This document shows positions 34,812-48,200 of a stretch of DNA of 64,000 bases, in pieces (position 1 is the first letter of the stretch; every line of letters starts with the position of its first letter). The notes under the pieces were generated by a model. It had not been told where the DNA came from, made no database searches, and saw only the letters and a list, made by a program, of their open reading frames with translations. The position numbers and the translations under genes are program-made. The DNA lies in contig NC_083382.1 in assembly GCF_031755915.1 (NCBI RefSeq), positions 10,595,501-10,659,500 on the forward strand, written 5' to 3'. This DNA comes from Ziziphus jujuba (Eukaryota > Streptophyta > Magnoliopsida > Rosales > Rhamnaceae).

Positions 34812-35989
34812 TCGTGAATTGGTTTTAAGCAATAAATTAAGCTCGTGAGTAGTTCATGAATAGCTCGAATCTCGAATTCATCATTTATATGTACTTATAT
34901 AAAATAATATTATGAACTTAAGCATATTGAGTATTTATAATATATAAACAAAATTTTTAATAAATTAATTTTATAATAAAAATTTATAGAATAAATATAA
35001 TTTAATAATTATTAATGCTAAAACTTTTATTTAAACAAACAAATATTCAAAATTTAAAATTTTTATAATGTAATGAGCAAAATCGATTTAACCTCGAGCT
35101 TTTCTTGAATAAGTTGAGCCGAGTTTAACCAAGTAATTTCAAAACTTTATGAGATTAAGTTAAGCTTGAAACTCCTAAAATCGTGTGAGCTGAGCTTGAA
35201 AATATCGTTACTCGGTTCATTTACACCCTTATAAGAGATTTACTAATATGTATATGGTGGTTATGATTACACATATAAATAAAAAAAAATTGTCATTGAC
35301 TTGCTACTGCAAATATTAAAAACAAAAACTCTCCCAAGGATTTAAATGTCAGTATCAACAAAAAATGTTAAGGGTCTAATTTTATGGAAATATCAATAGA
35401 AATATCGATGTCGATAAAGACTTAGGAAAAATAATGGAAATTATGTATTTTTCATTTAAAACATATAATTTTGCTCATTAGAAATTTGAAATTACAAAAC
35501 AACCTAATAATACACCAATTGAAATAATAATATTGGTAAAATATAACATAAATGACAAGATTATAGTTTATAATGGTAATGTAATTTGCACTGATGTAGA
35601 TAAAACAATATAAAATTAAATTTTTTTTAATTTATAACATGGTTTAGATATAAATAAGTAATTATGTAATTTTTTTTTTAAATGTAAGAACATTTCTTTA
35701 GATGACATTTATTCTATTTAAATTTACTTGTTAAAATTTTACTAACCATATTTTTTATATTTTATAATTAAGTCAATCTATTATATTATTTATAATTTAT
35801 TTGTATTTAAAAAAATTATATAATATCATCTTCTTAAAAAGGACTACAAAATCCTTCACTTTAAAAGGCCAATCCATATCATTTTAAGTCTAAAAATTAG
35901 AAGCCTATTCTTGTTTTGTTTTTTTCAGTTTTAAATCCGAAGCCCACAATTCATTTTTATTTTAAACTCCAAATAATGTAAAAAACCTT
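34812..35989. other. AT-rich intergenic DNA
   Basis: There is no gene. A stretch of clustered cgagctt/agctcga-type words at about 34,820-35,220 looks like a decayed element of unknown family. The rest is featureless AT-rich sequence. Confidence 0.4.
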
Positions 35990-36486
35990 CTATGTCACCT
36001 GTAGATTGGTGACAAGTGGCATCCATCAGCATATTTTTAACTTTTCTTTTATGTGGTTTTTGATAAAACTACCTGTTAAAGTCAATTCCAAAAATATAAG
36101 TATAAATTTACAAATCCATAACTTTTGAACCATAGATCCAAATTAAGCATATTGCTAATCTACAGACTCATATCGATGAGCACTATACTATAGTATAGAA
36201 ATCAAGGCTAGAATTTATACGTATAAAAAGTCAACCATAGCCTCGCTCGATCAGTCCGAGCCTCAACTTGATCTAACCATAACTTTCTAATATCAATTAT
36301 AATTTCAACGTGCTACCAATCTACGAACTCGTAATGATGCGTACTTCACGATGATGCCCAAGTTAAAACAAAAAGCTAACCATGCCAAAAAGTCAACTAT
36401 AGAATCCACTAGGTTAACCTCAATCAACTCCAGTCAAACTTGATCAAAATTTTAAATTTGGAGCGTTTTCCATGGTCAAGGTGTTA
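35990..36486 (-). mobile_element. Old, decayed LTR fragment of the TGTAACACCCC family
   Basis: The order of motifs follows the 5' half of the solo LTRs in minus orientation: ccataacttttgaaccatag, ctacagactcatatcgatga, taaaaagtcaac, cataactttct, cgtgctaccaatctacgaac and a tcaaggtgttata terminus. Divergence is much higher than among LTRs A-E and the terminal TGTTACA has become TGTTATA. It is an ancient copy. Confidence 0.65.
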
Positions 36487-36489
36487 TAG

Positions 36490-37415
36490 TATAGTTTAGA
36501 AGTACCATATAGTACCAATGTCTCTGTTCAATATTATATTATAGTATACATGTTTGCCACAATATTTATAGTATGCTAAGGGTCATGAAGTAGGTTCATC
36601 TCATAAATTCATTATTACCATGATACCTTTTGTACACTAAATGTAATGAGGCGAGTTCATCCCATAAATTTTTATTACTACGATGCTTTTAGGATGCTAA
36701 CAGTCATGAGATGGGTTCATCCTACAGGTTTCTTTTATTTTACTATCCGATGGTGTTCGAGGAATACGTGCATCACATGATAGCACTAGGTATATCGTAT
36801 AATACATTGTCTATATTTTTTAATACATTGTCAATTTTCTGATATTTATGGTTTTACTGCTTTTTTATAAATATTTATGAAATTATATTTATATTAATTT
36901 ATGCTCAATAGTTAGTCATGAATAATTCAATTTGTAATATTTTAATGGTCATTAATTTATACTATTTAAGCTCTAGTTTTATAATATTTATTTAGGATAC
37001 AAGTTGGATTTTGTGAAATGATTATTAAAGAAGATGTTTTCAAAAGATTTAAATAAGAGGTCTTGAAAGAAAGATTTACAAAGATAAAATATTATTTTCT
37101 TATTGTGTTATACCACTCACAGAGATGTCTTTATCTCACATTTTACTCAATTTTAAATCCATTCCCCTAGATCTAGACAGTTAGTAGATAGTCTACCTCA
37201 TGTATCACTCGTTATTTGATATTTGATATTTGCATTTGTATATTAAGGTATTATTTGATATTTGCATTTGTTATTTGTCCATGATTGGGTAAGGTTTCAT
37301 TGGACTTTTTTTTTCTTTTTTTCTTTTTTTTTTTTAAGATTGTCGGGTGAGATTTTCCTAGACAAGACCATTTTGAAATCTTGGGAAGGTTCCTAAAGTG
37401 GGTCCTATCAAGAGC
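36490..37415 (+). mobile_element. Decayed 3' half of a related LTR, opposite orientation
   Basis: Motifs of the 3' half of the family appear on the plus strand in order. They are a gtgttcgaggaatacg...catcacatgatagc equivalent of the tgctcgggacg...catcactgg block, a ttttgtgaaatg...gatgttttcaaaag block, cactcacagagatg...tatctcac, ccattcccctagatctagac, and the end gtgggtcctatca near 37,410. A ~70-bp degenerate triplicate lies within at about 36,580-36,735 (ggttcatcc(c)ataaattt..ttac). Adjacent to the inverted fragment at 35,990-36,486, it forms a head-to-head pair. Confidence 0.45.
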
Positions 37416-38677
37416 TGCATCATTAAATATCAGATGATTTGTATATGACCAACTCAAAACATTATATCATGTGTAACACAAAAGAGTATTGTTGTTAAAA
37501 ACCCACATCAAACTTAACCTTAGGTTCTCCCATTTCTTCAACATATTGCTACACTTATGGCCTATTTTATAAAAGGAAAAGTATTGAAGGAAATTGATTC
37601 CCAAGAATTAGTTTTTTGGGATTTAGTTTCCCAAGAATGAGTTTTCTTAAGATTTTTTTATAGCATTTGGTTGATTGTAAAAGAAAATAGAACTTATAAG
37701 TAATTAAATAAATTTGTCAATTAAAATTAAATGATAACTTTTATTTAAAAAAATACGTAAAACTAATTTTCTAGAAAATTTTAAAATAACACATTTTTGG
37801 AGGATTCACTTTCCATCTCAGTTTCCCATATTTTGAAATTTATTTTCTGTTGGGCCTATAAATTCTTCCTTTTAAAATTATCCAAACAATAGAAAATTGC
37901 ACTTCTTTAGAAAATTTTAGATTTCCATTAATTTTATCATTACTCAAACATCCCATTAGAGTTTTAAAAATAAAACAAAGATTTGAAGGAATGATTCACT
38001 CTAGATTTCCATAGATGTAACAATATATGTATATATATATAACAGTTGATAAGAATAGAATGATAAGTAACCATGATAAACCTATACCTTAACCAATTTG
38101 ATAAAATACATACAATAAAATAATAAAAGTAAATACATAAATAACAAGGTGATGAGGAAACTAATAAGATTACCAATATCCTAACACCCTTATCTTCTTC
38201 TTCATTAAATTCTTCAAAAAAAAAAATTTTTTTGTAAAACCCTTGCCTACGCATTGTATTTGACTATTAAAATTAATCATAAACATGATTGGAGCTTTTT
38301 CTAAGGGAATAACCATTTGACTTTATTAAAAAATAATTTCTTTTTGTTTTTTAAAGAAAATTTTTGTCTTTGAAAGTGACTCAAGAGTCGTTTGATGGAG
38401 CAGGGCAAGAATGGTTCAAGTTGTTCCAGAAAAGGAAAATTGAAAAAAAAAAAAAAGAATATGGTACATACATATTGTTAATTATAGTTAAATTATCATT
38501 TCTCTCAAAAACATAAACTAATGAAAGATAAACTATCACTTCTTTTATATTTCTTTTCTAACAATTATTATTATTATTTCATATTTTGCTAAAAGTATTC
38601 TTAATTTGTTATTTTGATTTACAACACTATATCCTGAATAAATAAATAAATTAAACTAAATTGTGTTAATTGTTCAG
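37416..38677. other. Intergenic DNA upstream of JIP23 locus 3
   Basis: No JIP23 exon 1 is present here, although exon 1 would be expected about 600 bp before exon 2. Positions about 37,560-37,960 look like a generic non-coding element with ttcccaagaa and aaattttag words, possibly a MITE. The last ~170 bases before 38,677 are intron-like, ending in the acceptor ttgttcag. Confidence 0.5.
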
Positions 38678-38899
38678 ATCTTCACCAAGTTCCAAGCACC
38701 TCAAGTGGTTGAACAAAACTGGGAAGCTATCCGGGAAAAACTGGAAAGTTCTGCATGCAAAGAGCAGAGTGCTTATATAAATGACATCTTCACCAACAAT
38801 ACCTATGGATTCAAAGCAACTGTGACAATTGGCAATGCCGATCCTCCTCCAGTCATTGCAACAATTACTTTCGGTGGACTGCCTCCCCCAAATGCATGA
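38678..38899 (+). pseudogene. JIP23: JIP23-like exon 2 without exon 1 (locus 3)
   Basis: An open exon of 73 codons plus TGA follows a good acceptor (tgttcag at 38,671-38,677). It begins IFTKFQAPQVVEQNWEAIRE and ends in FGGLPPPNA, clearly homologous to exon 2 of loci 1 and 2. It has about nine more codons, mostly in the loop before NTYGFKATVTI (AYINDIFTNN region). The extra codons include tatataaatgacatcttca (38,774-38,792), which recurs with one mismatch after the stop at 38,909-38,927. No exon 1 lies in the preceding kilobase, so the copy is 5'-truncated and probably not expressed as a JIP23 protein. A distant alternative first exon cannot be excluded. Confidence 0.7.
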
Positions 38900-40330
38900 A
38901 ATGGTGCATATATAAATGACATTTTCAATAAATATAAATTATGAAAAATAAGAAGGTGTAAGGCAGTCATCCATAGTATATATATATATATATATATGGT
39001 GGGAATTTACATTTTGAGAATCAATAATCTCAAGGTTCACCTTGTGATATTGTACCTACTATAGCTACTTAATTATAGGATGACTTTCAAGAATAAAATG
39101 TAACCATAAATAAAATTATTGTGTGTCAAAAAGAAAAAAAGGAATAATTAATAAATTAAGCCGGGAGGCACCCATCTATATGTTTGCGATTAACCTCTGT
39201 ATGTACTAGATTGAACCCTCCGACATCTCCACCGTAACTCCAAATCTAATCCGAAATCCCACATAATCATATTCGCAAAGTTCTACCCTTTTTTTTAATT
39301 TCTATTTCAACATCAAAAGTTTTAAAAAAAAATCATAAATTGTTTTTTTTTTTTCCACTTTGGACGAAATGTATTGGGAATTTTTATGAAAAATAAAGAA
39401 AATAAAAATAGGGAATAATAGAAATATAATTGAATTATTTACTTACTTTTGTTTCTAAGCAAAAAGTTCGTCCTTCTTGTTAGTGGACTTCACCAACTCT
39501 AGCTCCCTCTATTTACCACCAAGAAAAACAGGGGTCAGAAAACAGAGTGCTCTGTTTAAGCTTTTTCCTGGATTTTGGTTTCTGATATACAGAGTATTAT
39601 AAGCTTACAATTTTTGGATACTTATAAATTTCATTTCTCTGTAGAACAATAAATTTCATTATAATAAAAATCACTCTATAGTATTAGTTGCAATTCAACT
39701 GCCGGCTAAAATGGTTTTATTTCGGTCTTAAATTATGCTTTTTTATTCATTACCATAGAAGTTGGGTTCGTAGATTGTTTGTTACTATAGCTCCAGCTCA
39801 AAAAGTATAGTAAGAAATTTTATTGGTTTAACAACCAAATTTTTTTTTTTTTTACCATAAATCTTAGTTACATATACTTTTTTTTTTTTAACCCCCCACA
39901 AACGTACACTTTCGATGACAATTTTTACATATATAATTAAGAGTTTTGTCACTATAGATTAAATTTCTTGTGGTGTTTTGGTCAAAATTTCTGATTCAGC
40001 TGAATACCAATTTATTAATGAGTAAGGAGGAATGCCCTAATTCAGAGATTTTGAGATACGTGTGTTATATGACATTAATGTGTGTTATATGACATTAAAA
40101 TTTGGTCATGAACAATGATTAGTTCGTCCAAATGCAGAGGCAGGGATTTTGAGACAGTGCGGGCAAATTGTGAATGGCATTAGATTTACAAAAATTCTAA
40201 AAATTAATTACTCTACACTTTTTCAATTTGATAATGCAACAAAAAATTATTATCTAGTAATTATATAATTTAGTTTAATTATGACAAAAAAACTAATACA
40301 TATCTTCATTTTCTTTAAGTAAATGCTTGT
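38900..40330 (+). other. 3' flank of locus 3, paralogous to 1.8-2.5 and 5.4-6.1 kb
   Basis: This is non-coding. The first 220 bp correspond to the 3' UTR of loci 1 and 2, with ggatgacttt and gaataaaatg (AATAAA at about 39,093). From 39,145 it aligns with 1,800-2,518 and then directly with 5,441-6,090, skipping exactly solo LTR A. It contains a small local duplication, gtgttatatgacattaa, twice at about 40,061-40,098. Confidence 0.75.
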
Positions 40331-41080
40331 AGCAATATGAAAAATCACTTTTTGATTCAAAAAATAAAATTATACAATAACGTTAACTACAAATTTTATG
40401 ATTTTTTAAAAGACTTATATATAATATAATAAAAAAAATGGTTAAGTTCAAAATAAAATGGGGATTAATTCTAGAAGATCTCAATAAAATGGGGATTAAG
40501 TATGGAAGATCCATAAAAATTTGTTTAGTTTCATTATAAGAAACATCTAAAAATAACAAAGTAGCTTGGTTCGGTTCTTAAAGATCTCAATCGGAGGCAA
40601 ATTATCCTCTTAGGATTCTTTTCGCTGGCTGTTCTACCGAATAATATTTCCAACTTCAGATCTACTGCTGTCCATTGATATTCTGACAGTTTCATGTAAA
40701 AAGTCCAGTTAGATAATTTACCATCTTACCATTTACCCAAAATTTACCATCATAAACTCTACTACACTGACCTGATACAATCAGCCTTACCAAACCCAAC
40801 TCTACGATTGGCCAGATAAAATTCCACCCATAGATTTTGTTGATGGAAGTTTCCAACTATACTTCTTAAAGCATCTAACATGTTGGACCCTTCGATTGCC
40901 AGGCACAGGACCCCACCTCCAGCATCTGCTAACATCTGCTAACATCTGCTAACATCTGCTTTGTTGGTATAACAATCTCCACACCAGTATAAAAGAAAGT
41001 TAGTTAAAATGACCGATTTACCTTAATTAATTTGAATTGTACCATAACTTGATAAAGTTAGGATATTTTAACTGGATTAA

Positions 41081-41118
<38 letters not shown>

Positions 41119-41514
41119 ATGATGGTGGATTCAAATTCAAATAATTATTCAAGAATATAGCGATTTGTACCATTAATCTGTCTTGGTAAACCAATAAATA
41201 GACTACTTAAAAGGTACAACAAGTATATTTTGTAAATATTTTAGATGAAAGTTGAAAATACCTATGTATTAAAAATTTATATGATGATACATAAATCTTC
41301 TTTCTTGTCACAAATATGTATCTAAATCCTTCGTTCCTAAATATATATCCTTTGCCAAACCTTTCCAATAAAAAATGTCATGTCATTTCAAATAAATTTT
41401 ACAAATTTTGCCATCAGTCGCATCCATCGTCTTCCCTTAATGTTTATTTTATTTTAAACCCTAAAATGCTCTCTCCTTTTACATTTAATTGTGGAGCCAT
41501 CTTACCTTTGTAAA
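40331..41514. other. Intergenic DNA
   Basis: No gene is recognized. A 12-bp unit gctaacatctgc repeats about four times at 40,924-40,961. A (TA)n tract lies at 41,082-41,115. A short direct repeat, ataaaatggggattaa, occurs at 40,456 and 40,485. Confidence 0.5.
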
Positions 41515-41740
41515 TGTTGGATTAGGATCCTTTGTTTCCATTTTTCTTTCTCTAATTTTGTCCCTTCATTTAAAATAGGACACATCATTTAGAATTCCAA
41601 TTCATCTTTCTATTAACACCTTCTTCCTTTTTTTCCTAACTTTATTAACTCTCTTCTTATCTTTACTTCCTTTTCATTCCATCTTTGTCCATATCATCAG
41701 TTACAACAAGCCTTTCTCAAATGCTGCTAGGGCCCACAAT
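41515..41740 (-). repeat. Inverted copy of the tail unit of the 44-49.6 kb array
   Basis: The reverse complement of this stretch (gaaaggcttgttgtaactga, then tgatatggacaaagatggaa, then aattggaattctaaatgatg) matches 48,790-48,960 and 49,350-49,510. The latter read gcttgttgaaattgatgatg, tggacaagggtgaaa and gttgg(a/g)attttaaat. The composite array is thus bordered by inverted copies of the same sequence. Confidence 0.65.
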
Positions 41741-42179
41741 ATTAAATGAGAAAATTTATTTATTTATTTTTATTAATATTTTTTTATGAATCCCAACTTC
41801 AATGGTTAAACAAACAAAGTAATTGGAAAACAAGAGGCAATAACTCTACCTTTCAGTTGGCTTGTACGGGCCTAAACTTTAAATTAGTGGGTTGAAACCT
41901 AGAAAAGCTCATAGAATTTTTGGATGCAATCCAACTTAAGAATATCGCCATCGATTAATCGATGACATTTTCGAGGGTTTTCAAAGGATTTGTAAAATTA
42001 GTATAGGATTAGATCTTATGTCGATATTTTAGTTAACAATGTTAGAATATCATATCCCTATGCTATGATCTTCCACCAAGTGGATGTGGAGCTGTTGAAG
42101 AAATTGATCAAGCTAAATATTGAAGGCTCTATGAACTTTATTGAAAATAAGCTTGGTATACATTATTGGGCCCATTTTC

Positions 42180-44120
42180 TACTAGTTAAAGCTTTTAGGA
42201 TAGACAATGTTTTAGCATGGTATCAGAAACCTTGGTGACTGAAAGGTCTTGTGTTCGATCTTTGGTAACCAATTTGCATTTGTATTTATGTTGAATTATT
42301 ATTTAGGTTAGTTCATTATTTGGCATTTGTAAAGCCCAATTTATTCTCCCTCTTAATGAGCTTACACATAAATGGGTGTATTGAAAATAAGCCAAACTTT
42401 ACAGATGAGTGGGTGTTGAATTGTTATTTACAATTTTTGGCACATGTAAAACTCAATTTCTTCCCCCTTTTGATGGGCTTACATATTAGTGAATGTATTG
42501 AAAATAAGCTTGATATACATTTTTAAGTGAATTTCCTATTAGCTTAGCTTACACATGAGTGGGTGTATCAAAATGTTAAATTATTATTTAGGTTGCCTGC
42601 CTGAATTATTGTTTGTATTATTTGGCACATATAAAGCCCAATTTGTTCTCCCTCTTAATGGGCTTACACATAAATGGGTGTATTGAAAATAAACCTGAAA
42701 TATTGTTGCCCAATTTCCTATTAACTTGGGCTTTCATATGAATGGGTGTTGTTATTTACATTGTTTAGCACATGTAAAACTCAATTTCTTCTCCCCTTTG
42801 ATAAGCTTACACATGAGTGGATGTATTGAAAATAAGCTTGATATATATTGTTGAGTGAATTTCCTATTAGCTTAGCTTACACATGAGTGGGTGTATTAAA
42901 ATGTTGAATTATTATTTAGGTTGCCTGAATTGTTGCTTGTATTATTTGGCACATATAACACCTAATTTGTTCCCCCTCTTAATGGGCTTACACATAAGTG
43001 GATGTATTAAAAATAAGCTTGAAACATTGTTGGCCAATTTCATATTAGCTTGAGCTTACACATGAGTGGGTGTTGTTATTTATATTGTTTAGCACATATA
43101 ATGCCCAATTTCTTCTCCTCTTTGATAAGCTTACGCATGAGTGGATGTATTGAAAATAAGTTTGATATACATTGTTGAACGAATTACCTATTAGCTTAGC
43201 TTATACATGAGTAGGTCTATTAAAGTGTTGAACTATTATTTAGGTTGACTGAATTGTTGATTGTATTGTTTAGCACGTATAAAACCTGATTTATTCCCCC
43301 TCTTAATGGGCTTGCCCAATTTATTCTCCCTTTTAATGGGCTTACATATGAGTGGGTTTATTAAAATAAGCTTGAAATATTGTTGGCCAATTTCCTATTA
43401 GTTTGAGCTCACACACGAGTGGGTGTTAAGTTGTTGTTTGCATTTTTTGGCACATATAAAATCCAAGTTCTTCTCCCTCTTCATAGTATTCTCCCTCTTG
43501 ATGGGTGTACACATAAGTGAGTGTATTGAACTTACATATGAGTGGACGTATTGGAAATAAGCTTAATAAATATTGTTAGGCCAATTTTCTATTAGCTTGG
43601 GCTTACACATGGTGGGTGTTGAGCTGTTGTTTATATTGTTTGGCATACATAAAGCCCAATTTCTTCTCCCTCTTAATGGGTTCAAACATGAGTGCGTGCA
43701 TTGAAAATAAAATTAATATACATTGTTGATCAATTTTCTATTAGCCTACCTTACACATGAATGGATTTAAGGTTGGTTGAATTGTTATTTGCGTTGTTTG
43801 ACACGTGTAAAGCCAAATTCATTCTCCCTCCTAATGGACTTACACATGAGTGGGTGTATTGAAAATAAGCTAAATATACATCGTTGGCTAATTTCCTATT
43901 AGCTTGGGCTAATACATGAGTGGATTTTGAATTGTTGTTTGCATTTTTTGGCACATATAAAGCCCAATTTTTTCTCCTTCTTAACGAGCTTACACATGAG
44001 TGGGTGTATTAAAAATAAGTTTGATATATATTGTTAGGCCAATTTCTTATTAGCATGGGTTTACACATGAGTAGGTATATTAAAAATAAGCTTAATATAA
44101 ATTGTTGGACTAATTTCCTA
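42180..44120 (+). repeat. Tandem array of ~110-190 bp retroelement-like units
   Basis: About twelve units share aaagcccaatttcttctcc, then ctcttaatgggcttacacat, gagtgggtgtattgaaaata and a gccaatttcctattagctt stretch. Unit anchors occur near 42,338, 42,449, 42,634, 42,777, 42,960, 43,100, 43,280, 43,461, 43,650, 43,812 and 43,960. Near 42,208 a unit tail (gttttagca) is followed by tggtatcagaaaccttgg, which looks like an initiator-tRNA primer-binding site. That suggests the units are small LTRs of a TRIM-like element amplified in tandem. No protein is encoded; the short open frames in it are by chance. Confidence 0.6.
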
Positions 44121-45198
44121 TTAGCTTGGGATAGAGAGTATTTTAACAAACTTCAACACCACAAATATTAGTTGGCCAATTTTCTAGTTGTTTAAGCTTT
44201 CAGGATAAACAGTGTTTTAACAAACTTTAACACTATGAAGATTAGTCAAGCTTTTGTACCTAAATGCCTTAGAAAAAGCAATACGCAATTATTGAATATC
44301 AGCTCCGTTTAAGTTTTTATTGTTAAAATTTGTGGTGTGCAAGAAAAAGGTAAAAGTAGGGTTTGGATTTTTTTTTTTTTTAAAAATGTGTAAGATTTCT
44401 TTCATTTAATATGGTGGATCCAAAAAAAAAAAAAAAAAGGAAAAAATTGAGAAAAGCTTGTTGAAATTGATGATGTTGCATTATTTGACATGTGTAAAAC
44501 CCAATTTTTTCTCTCTTTTAATGGGCTTACACATGATGTGGTGTATTCAAAATAAACTTCATATACATTATTGGGCCAATTTTCTAGTAGCTTAAGCTTT
44601 TGAGATAGACGTTGTTTTAATGAACTTCAACACCACAAAGATTACTCAAGCTTTTGTACCAAAATGCTTTAAAAAAAGCAACATACAATTATTGAATATC
44701 GGCTTTGTTTGAGTCTTAATTGTCAAAATCTTTGTATACAAGAAAGAAGGTAGAGGTAGGGTCTGGATATTTTTTTTAAAAAAAATGTGTAAAATTGTTT
44801 CATTTAATATGGTGGATCCCAAAAAACAAAAAACAAAAAACAAAAAACAAAAAACAAAAAAAAAAAGCCAAAAATTAAGAAATGCTTGTTGAAATTGATG
44901 ATGTTTGCATTGTTTGGCATGTGTAAATCCTAATTTCTTCTCCTTTTTAATGGGCTTACACTAGGGGGTGTATTGAAAATAAGCTTACTATACATTATTG
45001 GACCAATCTTCTATTAGCTTAGGCTTTTGGGATAAAAGGTGTTTTAACAAACTTCAACACCACAAAGATTAGTCAAGCTTTTTGTACCTAAATGCTCTAG
45101 AAAAAGCAATACACAATTATTGAATATCAGCTCCGTTTGAGTCTTAGTTGTCAAAACCTCTGGTGTGCAAGAAAGAAGGCAGAGGTCGGGTTTGGATA

Positions 45199-45240
<42 letters not shown>

Positions 45241-48200
45241 ATTTCTTTCATTTAATATGGTGGATAAAAAAAAAAAGCCAAAAATTGAGAAAAACTTGTT
45301 GAAATTGATGATGTTTATGTAACACCCCATCCTAAAATACATCGAAAATTTCTCAAGTTGACCAAAGTTGACCAGGTTTGATCGGGTTTGACCATGTTGA
45401 CCGAGAAGGGTCAAACTTTGACTTTTTGACTCGGCACGAATTCTAGGTTGACCAAGACACCGTCGCAAAGTACGTATCGACCCGAGTTCGTAGACTAGTA
45501 GCACGATGAAAACGGAGTTACAGTTTGAAAGTTATGGGTAAAACAAGTTGAGGTCCAAATTGTCCGAGGATGCTGAGTTGACTTTTTATTGTTGTAGAAA
45601 TGAGCTTTGACTCATGTACGGTTGTGAAGTACTTATTGATACGAGTCCATAGACTAGTAGCATGCCTGATTTGGATATTTCAGTAAAAAGTTATAGACCT
45701 GCAAAATTTTTCAAATACCGTATTATTTTAATATTATTTTTAAACATATGAACAGTTTGTGCCACGTGTAACATTATGAAATATGCCATGTGTCACAAAA
45801 AGAAAATGCCACATGTCAGCCATAATTAAATACTACATTATTTTATATTATATTATTATTTTAATATTATTTTCTATGTATTTATTTATTTATATCTTTT
45901 CTTTTCTTTTTCTTTTTCCATTTTTTTCTCCCCCACGGGCTTTTTCTTCCTTCTTCTTCCTTCTTCTTCTTCTTCCTTCTCTCCTCCTCCCTCTCAGCCC
46001 CACCTTGGTTTCTCCATTTCCGACCGCCAGAAGGCCACACGCACCGGTCACCATCGAGAAATATTTTGATTTCAAGAATTTTATGGCTATGGGATTTTGT
46101 TAATAATTATTAAATTTTATTACTGGAATATTGTGTAATTAGAAATGCTTTCATGTGAATTTTAATATATGTTTAATATTTGAAAAAATTTCTATTTAAG
46201 TTTACAATGCCGATTTATGATGGTTTTAATATATGTGTTGTTGCTAAAAATATATTTGGGATTTTAAAGGAATTATGGTTTAAGATTTTTAATTAATTAT
46301 TGTTGAGTTTGATGTTGATTTTATGATACATAATAAATGCATTTACATGATTTTAAGAATATATGAATTTCATGTGGCTTTAATATTATTTTTGGTATGA
46401 TTTGATTTTAAAGATTTCAAGAAAAATATTAATTTAAGTTATGATGCTTTCAAAATATATATTTATGCACTTGAAATATTATCTGGTGGATTTTATAATA
46501 TGGCAAAAATTATATATTATCGATGGATTATGCTGGTGATATTAAAGAAAAATGTGGGATTGTGAATTGGAAAAGTAGTATAATTCCCACGATGAATTTT
46601 GGAAAACTTGGTATTTTAATAATTAATATAGTAATTGATTTTAGAAGCACTCATATAGTACTGGTGTTCTGTACTGTATATGTGGATAAGTGTGCAGATT
46701 GTAATGTCTCCCGTGAGTTGCCATCGAACCAAGGGCAGGCAAGTTTGATATTGGCCATAGCCGCTCCCCTCCATGGCCGGGATGACGGTTTAAGCAGCAG
46801 CGCTGTCGGGACGCCGAAGCGACCGTATACAAGTTTCTCTTTTTAACCTCCCGCCAGACGATGCTCAGGACACTGGGTATCGTAGGGCATCACTAATATA
46901 TAGTGTGGTACGTCAAGTATTTTTCAGATATAAATTTCAAATTCCAAAGTTTTAAAATCGTATTTAAATTAAATATATTTAATTTGTTTTATCACCTATT
47001 TCCAATTAGTATTTCTCTAAAATGTGTTTATTCATATTTTATGTCAATTATTTTAAAGCAATATTTCTAAAATGCATTTTACCTTGATTTTTACTATTTA
47101 AATGGATTTGGTGTTTTAAAATAAATTCTTTTATATTTTTACCCTTTATTTCAAATAGATGATTAATTTGATATAAGTATTTCCTTTATTAATTAAATGA
47201 TTTATTCTACTTATTTTAGATTGATTGTTTAAATGTATTTTACCATGTTTTTATTATTTGTTTTAATTTGAGATTTTAACATGAATTTTATTTATATTTC
47301 ATAATCTATTTCAAGTTGAAGTTTAAAATTAATTAAAAGGTTTCTTTGATTATTCCATGGATTTAACTACCAAATTTTATAATTTATATTTAAGTTTATT
47401 TTTGTTTTATGCCAAATTCCTTCAATCCAAGTTTATTTATGATTTTATTTATTTTATGTAATGATATCTTATTCTAAATTTAATAGTTGGTTTTTAAAGT
47501 GTTTCCAATGCAAACTTTTGAGTTTTACATTAATATTTATATTTTATGTGCATTCTAAATTATTGCATTCCATTTAATTTAATATTTCCTTGATTATTTT
47601 TAACGTAAATTATTTATAACATTTTGTGTACAATTTAATAATTATTATTAAAATTATTCTTGTTTCTTATTATATATTCTAGATCTTTAATTTAATATAT
47701 TTTATTTATAATTTATTTAATTCATTATTCCTTGATTTTTGGGATACAATTATTGGGTTTTGTGAAAATGTTTTAAAAAGGAAAACTTTTCCAACTGAGT
47801 GAACTGTGAGGGTTTTGAAAGAAAACAATATTTCAACTACTTATTATTTATTTGATTATTTATTATTATTAATTAATCAAGTTCATTTTATCGTATTATT
47901 ATTATTATTATTATTATTATAAGTGTGTCGTAGTTAGGGTCACTCACTAATATAATTAGCATCTCATATTTTTAAATTTCATTCCCCTAGATCCAGGGTA
48001 GTAGGCGTTGATCGTCCAGAGGCGAACTCGACGTCTTTGTTCATTGCTGAAAGTTCACGAAGCTTTCCCTTCTTTTGCTCCCTACCTTGTATTATTCATT
48101 TTATCTTTTGTTGTATTAAATTTCATATTTAACTGTATCTTGGTAAAGCTCTGTATACTGTATTGGACATTTATTTATTAACTATGCACTGATTTTCTAT

